Shown: positions 60,207 to 64,000 of the stretch, one piece after another
How the letters are laid out: each line of letters begins with the position of its first letter
Position numbering within the stretch: position 1 is the first letter of the stretch
Assembly (NCBI RefSeq): GCF_001494595.1
Contig: NZ_LN929908.1
Span: 922,529 to 986,528 of the forward strand
DNA from: Mycobacterium sp. M26
GTDB lineage: Bacteria; Actinomycetota; Actinomycetes; Mycobacteriales; Mycobacteriaceae
DNA length: 64,000 nt
Reading direction: 5' to 3'
Notes under the pieces: model-generated
Databases searched by the model: none
Seen by the model: the letters and a program-made list of their open reading frames with translations, nothing else
Told to the model about the DNA's origin: nothing
Translations under genes and position numbers: made by a program

Positions 60207-61340
60207 ATGCAAATCTCACTTCGATCACATCTGATCGCGGGTACTGCCGCGGTCGTAGGGGCGAGCGCCATCGCGATGACCCCCGTCGTTGCGCAGCACG
60301 ATCTCGCGCTGCCGGCAATCCAGGCTCCGGCCGCCTCGGCCTCGGTTCAGCTGGCCGGCTTCGACAGCCCCATCACCGAACTGCTGGGCAGCATCTTCCT
60401 GGCCAACGAGTACCTGACCGATCCCAGCACGATGGTGCCGCTGCCGGCGCCGTGGACAGGTACGGTCTCGGCCTTCGGCCTGTTGCCGCAGATCATCACC
60501 GACGCGCTGCCGATCATCCGGCAGCTGGGCCTCAACGGCTCGGATAACCTCTACTACGGCGTGGGTGGCTTGCTCGACTCCGCCTCCACCGTCAGTGAGG
60601 GCGCCTGGAACGCCATCGGTGATCTCGCTTCGCTCGATGTCCAGGGTGCCATCACCACGCTGGTGACGGCGGTTCAGACGGCTGGCGCCCAGGCGCTGGC
60701 CGCCGGCAACTACGTGCTGCAGGGCGTCATCGCCCGGGCGACCGCGGTGGTGAACAACGTCGTGCCGATCCTCGGTGCGCTGCCGCAGATCATCATCAAC
60801 CAGGGCCTGGTCGCCGTGGGGAGCGTCGTCAAGATCGTCACCGACGCTGTGGATGCGCTGAGCCAGGCAAACCCGGTCGAGGGTGTCTGGAACGCGGTGG
60901 TCGACGGTCTGCTCGGTCAGGGCGGCGTCCCCGGCGCCTTGCTGTCGCTGACGATTGGCGTGGGCGTCCCGGCGCCGGCTCCCATCAGCGCCTTCGTGCC
61001 CAGCATCCGCACGGTGGCTTCGAGCCTGGTGCAGGCCGTCGCCAGCGGTCTGGCCACGCCGAACCCGGCTCCGACGCCGTTCGCGGCCGTCGCCGCCGCC
61101 AAGTCGGCTGCTCCTGAAGCTCCGACGGCCGCCTCGCTGCGGTCCGCCGCCGCGGAGGAGGAGTCGACCCCGGCTGCCGACAACTCCAAGTCGGACGAGG
61201 GCTCGACCGGTGGCAGCAGCGCCACCGCGGGTGACAACAACAACAGCGGTTCGGCCAGCTCCGATGAGGGCGGGTCGAAGGGCGGCGGCAAGAGCACCGG
61301 TGGCTCGAAGCGCGCCCACAAGGCCAAGTCCGCTGACTAA
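60207..61340 (+). CDS. secreted hypothetical protein, paralog 1
   Basis: 377 residues; ATG with ribosome-binding site GGGAGGA. A signal peptide is clear (MQISLRSHLIAGTAAVVGASAIAMTPVVAQ). The mature part (30-290) is hydrophobic-alternating and rich in Ala, Val, Leu and Gly with no Cys and no known domain, e.g. NNVVPILGALPQIIINQGLVAVGSVV. From residue 300 it becomes Ser/Gly/Asp/Asn-rich and disordered, ending with the basic KSTGGSKRAHKAKSAD. It shares the start (M-ISLRSHL-AG) and the KSTGGSKRAH end with the next gene, so the two arose by duplication. Exported or cell-wall protein of unknown function, with a crowded upstream regulatory region. Confidence 0.8.
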   Translation: MQISLRSHLIAGTAAVVGASAIAMTPVVAQHDLALPAIQAPAASASVQLAGFDSPITELLGSIFLANEYLTDPSTMVPLPAPWTGTVSAFGLLPQIITDALPIIRQLGLNGSDNLYYGVGGLLDSASTVSEGAWNAIGDLASLDVQGAITTLVTAVQTAGAQALAAGNYVLQGVIARATAVVNNVVPILGALPQIIINQGLVAVGSVVKIVTDAVDALSQANPVEGVWNAVVDGLLGQGGVPGALLSLTIGVGVPAPAPISAFVPSIRTVASSLVQAVASGLATPNPAPTPFAAVAAAKSAAPEAPTAASLRSAAAEEESTPAADNSKSDEGSTGGSSATAGDNNNSGSASSDEGGSKGGGKSTGGSKRAHKAKSAD

Positions 61341-61354
61341 CTCACTGGGCTGAC

Positions 61355-61388
61355 AGGTGCCCCTCCTTCCCCGGAAGGAGGGGCACCT
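61355..61388 (+). terminator. strong intrinsic-type hairpin after paralog 1
   Basis: Two perfect 16-bp arms (61355-61370 and 61373-61388, AGGTGCCCCTCCTTCC and its complement) close around CC, so the tip opens to a small loop. It begins 14 bp after the stop and is followed by the pyrimidine-rich CTCTCTGTCTG. The same arm sequence is reused after paralog 2. Confidence 0.8.
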
Positions 61389-61415
61389 CTCTGTCTGGCG
61401 CACACACTCAACGCG

Positions 61416-61429
61416 GGGACCTAGGTCCC
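61416..61429 (+). promoter_or_regulatory. perfect palindrome GGGACCTAGGTCCC (DosR-box-like)
   Basis: A perfect 14-bp palindrome, 120 bp before the ATG at 61550 and 58 bp before the direct repeat. It matches 15 of 20 positions of the DosR consensus as I recall it, including GGGAC and GTCCC. The same core, less perfect, stands before paralog 1. Confidence 0.45.
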
Positions 61430-61487
61430 GGAATTCCGTGCCACCGCACAAAAGTCATTGACTCCGAAACGTCAATAACCCCTGTCT

Positions 61488-61505
61488 TCTCAGGCTCATC
61501 TCAGG
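61488..61505 (+). promoter_or_regulatory. TCTCAGG-N4-TCTCAGG direct repeat, copy 2
   Basis: Two identical heptamers (61488-61494 and 61499-61505) with an exact 11-bp period, followed by TAGTTT, 44 bp before the ATG at 61550. It is the most perfect of the three copies. AACGTCAATA (61468-61477) lies 10 bp ahead of it, as in copy 1. Confidence 0.6.
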
Positions 61506-61549
61506 TAGTTTCCGTGGCTGACGATGTCGTCAAAACAAGGGGGACCCTC

Positions 61550-62710
61550 ATGGATATTTCGTTGCGCTCGCATCTGACCGCGGGAGCTGCGCTGCTCGCA
61601 GCCACCGCGATCGCAGTCACGCCGATCACCCAGCCCAGCCTGGTGTCGTCGGCCGACCGCGCCGCAACGCAGGCGGTGCGGCTGGCGTCGGTCGCCAGTC
61701 CGATCAACGCGATCGCCGAGGTCATCGAGGACGTCAACACCAACGTCTTCTACAACGGGGCCTGGGACGCGCCGTGGAACACGCTGCCCGACCTCGGCGA
61801 CTACGCCTACGCCGGCTACCAGGGCATCCTGCCCGACATCGCGTTTTGGCCGCTGCCGCTGGCCCAGACTGTCATCACCAATGTGTCCGGGTACGCCTGG
61901 GCCGGGATCCGCGGTGTCGGCGACCTGGCTAACAAGACCCTGCAAGCGGTGTGGAATACCCCGTTCGCCGTGGTCGACGCCGCACAGTTTCTGATCGCCG
62001 GCGACCCCACCGCCGCGCTGGCCGTGCTGCAGAACCAGATCGTCCTTCCGCTGGAGAAGGGCATCAACTCGGCGCTGAACTCGGCCAACTACATCGTCAG
62101 CAACCTCATCGAGAACGTCGGCATCGTGGCTTCGGCCCTCCCGACCCTGGTCACCAATCTGGTGGGCGTGACGGTCGGCGGCACCTCCTACATCCTCAAC
62201 CAGGCGATCGCGACCCTGACCACCGCATTCGGCCAGCTGACCAGCGGCCAGTTCGAAGCCGCCTGGAACACCGCGGTCAACGGTTTCCTGGGTCGCAACG
62301 GCACCCTGGGCTATCTGGAGAAGCTGACGATCGGGCCGGGTGTGGTCACCGCCGACCCGACCAACCCGGTGATCCCGAGTCTGCGGGCCGTCGTCACACA
62401 GGGCACCCGCCAGCTGGCGGACAGCTTCTATAACGCGCCCTACGACCCCGCGGCCGGCCCGTTCCAGCCCGCAGCGGCGGCGAAATCGGCGGCGCCGTCC
62501 ACGGTCTCGGCGCTGCGGGCGTCCGCGGAAGCTACGACCACGGACGCCACCCCGGCCGCCGATGAGGCGACGTCCACCGGCGTGACGCCGGGCGACAACG
62601 GCAGCGCCGGGCCGTCCTCGTCGGACAACGGCTCGTCGAAGAGTGCCGGAAAAAGCACCGGCGGCTCCAAGCGGGCCCACACGGCCAGTGCCGGAAAGTC
62701 CTCCGAGTAA
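61550..62710 (+). CDS. secreted hypothetical protein, paralog 2
   Basis: 386 residues from the ATG at 61550, chosen because MDISLRSHLTAG matches the start of paralog 1; an ATG at 61514 would add 12 residues. Signal peptide MDISLRSHLTAGAALLAATAIAVTPITQ. The mature region (about 40-300) is Ala/Val/Asn/Leu-rich with aromatic residues (NVFYNGAWDAPWNTLPDLGDYAYAGYQG) and no Cys. From 315 on it is disordered, ending GKSTGGSKRAHTASAGKSSE. No enzyme motif and no recognised family. It is flanked by its own direct-repeat site and a terminator like that of paralog 1. Confidence 0.8.
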   Translation: MDISLRSHLTAGAALLAATAIAVTPITQPSLVSSADRAATQAVRLASVASPINAIAEVIEDVNTNVFYNGAWDAPWNTLPDLGDYAYAGYQGILPDIAFWPLPLAQTVITNVSGYAWAGIRGVGDLANKTLQAVWNTPFAVVDAAQFLIAGDPTAALAVLQNQIVLPLEKGINSALNSANYIVSNLIENVGIVASALPTLVTNLVGVTVGGTSYILNQAIATLTTAFGQLTSGQFEAAWNTAVNGFLGRNGTLGYLEKLTIGPGVVTADPTNPVIPSLRAVVTQGTRQLADSFYNAPYDPAAGPFQPAAAAKSAAPSTVSALRASAEATTTDATPAADEATSTGVTPGDNGSAGPSSSDNGSSKSAGKSTGGSKRAHTASAGKSSE

Positions 62711-62724
62711 TCCCACGGATCGTC

Positions 62725-62756
62725 AGGTGCCCCTCCTTCTCGAAGGGGGGGCACCT
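62725..62756 (+). terminator. intrinsic-type hairpin after paralog 2
   Basis: AGGTGCCCCTCCTT (62725-62738), loop CTCG, then AAGGGGGGGCACCT (62743-62756): 14 pairs with one G-U wobble, followed by TGCTG. It starts 14 bp after the stop, the same distance as in paralog 1, and has nearly the same stem, so gene and terminator were duplicated as a unit. Confidence 0.8.
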
Positions 62757-62814
62757 TGCTGTGGACGGCAGGTGTTTGCGTTTTGCACAGGAAGAGGCCG
62801 ATGCGTGATTGGTT

Positions 62815-62832
62815 TCTCAGTTTCCTCTCAGG
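62815..62832 (+). promoter_or_regulatory. TCTCAGT-N4-TCTCAGG direct repeat, copy 3
   Basis: TCTCAGT (62815-62821) and TCTCAGG (62826-62832), 11-bp period, followed by TATTGT, 32 bp before the GTG at 62865. Same arrangement as copies 1 and 2, although the gene it precedes is the least similar of the three. Confidence 0.55.
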
Positions 62833-62864
62833 TATTGTTAAGGCTTCAAATCGGCAACAAGGCG

Positions 62865-63890
62865 GTGACTTCAGTGCGGCGGGGTATCGGTACGGTCCTC
62901 ACCACCGGTGTGGTGCTCGTGGGCGCCACCGTCGTCGTCGCTAATCCCGTTCTGGTTCCCCAGTCCGACGTCCGGGTGCCTGCCGTCGAACTGTCGGCCG
63001 GCAGCGCCGGCTCGGGTGGCATGTTCGATCAGGCGCTGATCGAGGCCATCGCCCTGCAACCCACCGACTCCGCGCCGGTAAGTGCGCTCAAGCGGATGCT
63101 GGCCGAACTGGTCGCCAACGCCACCCTGCTCGGCGGTAAGGCCGTCGAAGAAGTCTTCGACGCCCACACCGCGATCTCGGCATCCGCTCCGACGCCGGCG
63201 CTCACTGCTGTCTCGCTGCCCTATCTCCCCGTCCAAGCGGTGCCGGCCGGACTGCTCGACGAGGTCGGCCCCATCGCCGTGCCTGCGATACCCGATGCGG
63301 TCCGCGATGTCGACCCGGTGCTGCGTCAGGCGCTGACCACGCTGGCCGATGACGTGGGCTACGTCGGTGGCCAGGTCGTGGTCGCCGCCGTGACCGCCGG
63401 GGCGCTGGTGTCCTCGGAACCCAAGCTCATCGTCGACACGATCGCCGCGCTGGCAGCCGGGGACCTGCGGACCGCGGTCGTCACCGCCATCACCGCGGTG
63501 TCGGCGCCGATCGTCGCGCCGCTGATCGTCGCCGACGCGGTCAACACCGTGGTGCGCAAGCGCTTCATCGACGTGCCGGCCGCCCAGCCCGCTGCTGCCG
63601 AGGATGCCCCGGCTCCGCGTGCGGCGACCGCGGCCGGTGTGCGACGCCACTCGGCGGCCGAGGTCAAGGCCGCTGCCAGCGCCGCGGCCGTCAGCCCGAA
63701 CGGTGCCACGGACGTGACTGACGGCAACAAGGCCCGGCCGCGGGCCGGTGCCAAGGCGGGGGAGTTGCGGGCCAAGGCCAGCGCGGCCATCGAGTCCGCG
63801 CATGCCGCGGCGGACCGATTCGGTGACGCGGTGCGTACCGCACTGGGCCCGCGGGCCAAGACCGATTCGGCCACGTCGGCCGACAACTGA
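62865..63890 (+). CDS. secreted or surface hypothetical protein, third of the trio
   Basis: 341 residues from the GTG at 62865; a GTG at 62874 is an alternative, and upstream in-phase sequence has no signal peptide. The N-terminus VTSVRRGIGTVLTTGVVLVGATVVVANPVLV is a signal peptide or anchor. The middle is Ala/Val/Leu/Asp-rich (QALTTLADDVGYVGGQVVVAAVTAGALVSSEPKLIVDTIAALAAGDLRTAVVTAITAVSAP). From 230 onwards it is Ala/Lys/Arg-rich (KARPRAGAKAGELRAKASAAIESAHAAADRFGDAV), a basic helical tail like that of heparin-binding surface proteins. No Cys and no recognised family. It lacks the KSTGGSKRAH end of the two paralogs. Confidence 0.75.
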   Translation: MTSVRRGIGTVLTTGVVLVGATVVVANPVLVPQSDVRVPAVELSAGSAGSGGMFDQALIEAIALQPTDSAPVSALKRMLAELVANATLLGGKAVEEVFDAHTAISASAPTPALTAVSLPYLPVQAVPAGLLDEVGPIAVPAIPDAVRDVDPVLRQALTTLADDVGYVGGQVVVAAVTAGALVSSEPKLIVDTIAALAAGDLRTAVVTAITAVSAPIVAPLIVADAVNTVVRKRFIDVPAAQPAAAEDAPAPRAATAAGVRRHSAAEVKAAASAAAVSPNGATDVTDGNKARPRAGAKAGELRAKASAAIESAHAAADRFGDAVRTALGPRAKTDSATSADN

Positions 63891-63934
63891 GCACCTGCGG
63901 CGATTGTCAGCGCCGCGGTGGCAGAATTCGCGGC

Positions 63935-64000
63935 ATGCGAATGTCGGCGAAAGCGGAGTACGCCGTTCGCGCCATGACCCAACTCGCGTCGGTGGACGGC
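63935..64000 (+). CDS. Rrf2 family transcriptional regulator, start only (Rv1287-like)
   Basis: 22 residues to the window edge: MRMSAKAEYAVRAMTQLASVDG. The MRMSAKAEYAVRAM start is that of Rrf2-family winged-helix regulators (IscR, CymR, NsrR), and Rv1287 follows cysNC in M. tuberculosis. No ribosome-binding site is seen before the ATG at 63935, so the message may be leaderless. The part that would show cluster-binding cysteines lies outside the window, so whether it senses NO, iron-sulfur status or cysteine supply cannot be told. Confidence 0.85.
   Translation, partial: MRMSAKAEYAVRAMTQLASVDG

Noticed and set aside
1..64000. CRISPR arrays, tRNA or rRNA genes, insertion sequences, prophage
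   Set aside because: No repeat-spacer pattern, cloverleaf-like gene, transposase or integrase was recognised; the insertions relative to M. tuberculosis show no mobile-element ends.

Overview
The window is high-GC actinobacterial DNA from a fast-growing environmental Mycobacterium (Mycolicibacterium-like). From about 6 kb to the right edge, gene order follows, from memory, the M. tuberculosis block Rv1251c to Rv1287: RecB-like nuclease/helicase, lprE, deaD, acyltransferase, TetR, cyp130, FAD oxidase, Tap-like MFS, udgB, Ddn-like, HIT, amiB2, Rv1264 adenylyl cyclase, Rv1265, Rv1272c/Rv1273c ABC pair, lprB, lprC, SixA-like phosphatase, SbcD/SbcC-like pair, oppABCD, canB, cysD, cysNC and the Rrf2 regulator. 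No tRNA, rRNA, CRISPR array, transposase or prophage gene was seen. Ortholog names rest on order and remembered sequences, not on a search.

Layout. 0-4.4 kb: a catabolic cluster (alpha/beta hydrolase, SDR, HpaI-type aldolase, medium-chain dehydrogenase, diverging SMP-30 lactonase and thioesterase). 4.6-9.4 kb: FAD-linked oxidase and nuclease/helicase. 9.4-12.0 kb: a heme NO sensor (H-NOX) directly ahead of a GAF-GGDEF-EAL cyclic-di-GMP enzyme. 12-29 kb: the conserved block, with a FAD oxidase/small protein pair, a DUF3237 gene, a zinc-finger protein and a UDG-superfamily glycosylase inserted. 29-39 kb: Rv1265-like gene, heterodimeric ABC exporter, lipoproteins and SbcCD-like pair; pknH-embR-lprA is absent. 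39-45 kb: wax ester/TAG synthase, DszA/DszC-like monooxygenases and a hydrolase. 45-50 kb: opp importer. 50-54.4 kb: two secreted proteins and a bacterial multicomponent monooxygenase operon (toluene/alkene type) without its reductase. 54.4-60 kb: carbonic anhydrase, MarR regulator, sulfate activation (cysD, cysNC, CysQ-like) and isochorismatase. 60-64 kb: three secreted proteins, two of them clear paralogs, and the start of the Rrf2 regulator.

How it fits together. Sulfur is a recurring theme on the right: flavin monooxygenases that may release sulfite from organosulfur compounds, peptide import, sulfate activation, PAP removal and an Rrf2 regulator. Redox and NO/hypoxia signalling recurs too: H-NOX with c-di-GMP, a class III adenylyl cyclase, a CRP-like site, and GGGAC-type palindromes resembling DosR boxes. 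The strongest undescribed signals are the H-NOX/c-di-GMP module with its two mutually exclusive leader hairpins, the reductase-less monooxygenase, and a TCTCAGG-N4-TCTCAGG direct repeat placed in front of each of the three secreted-protein genes.
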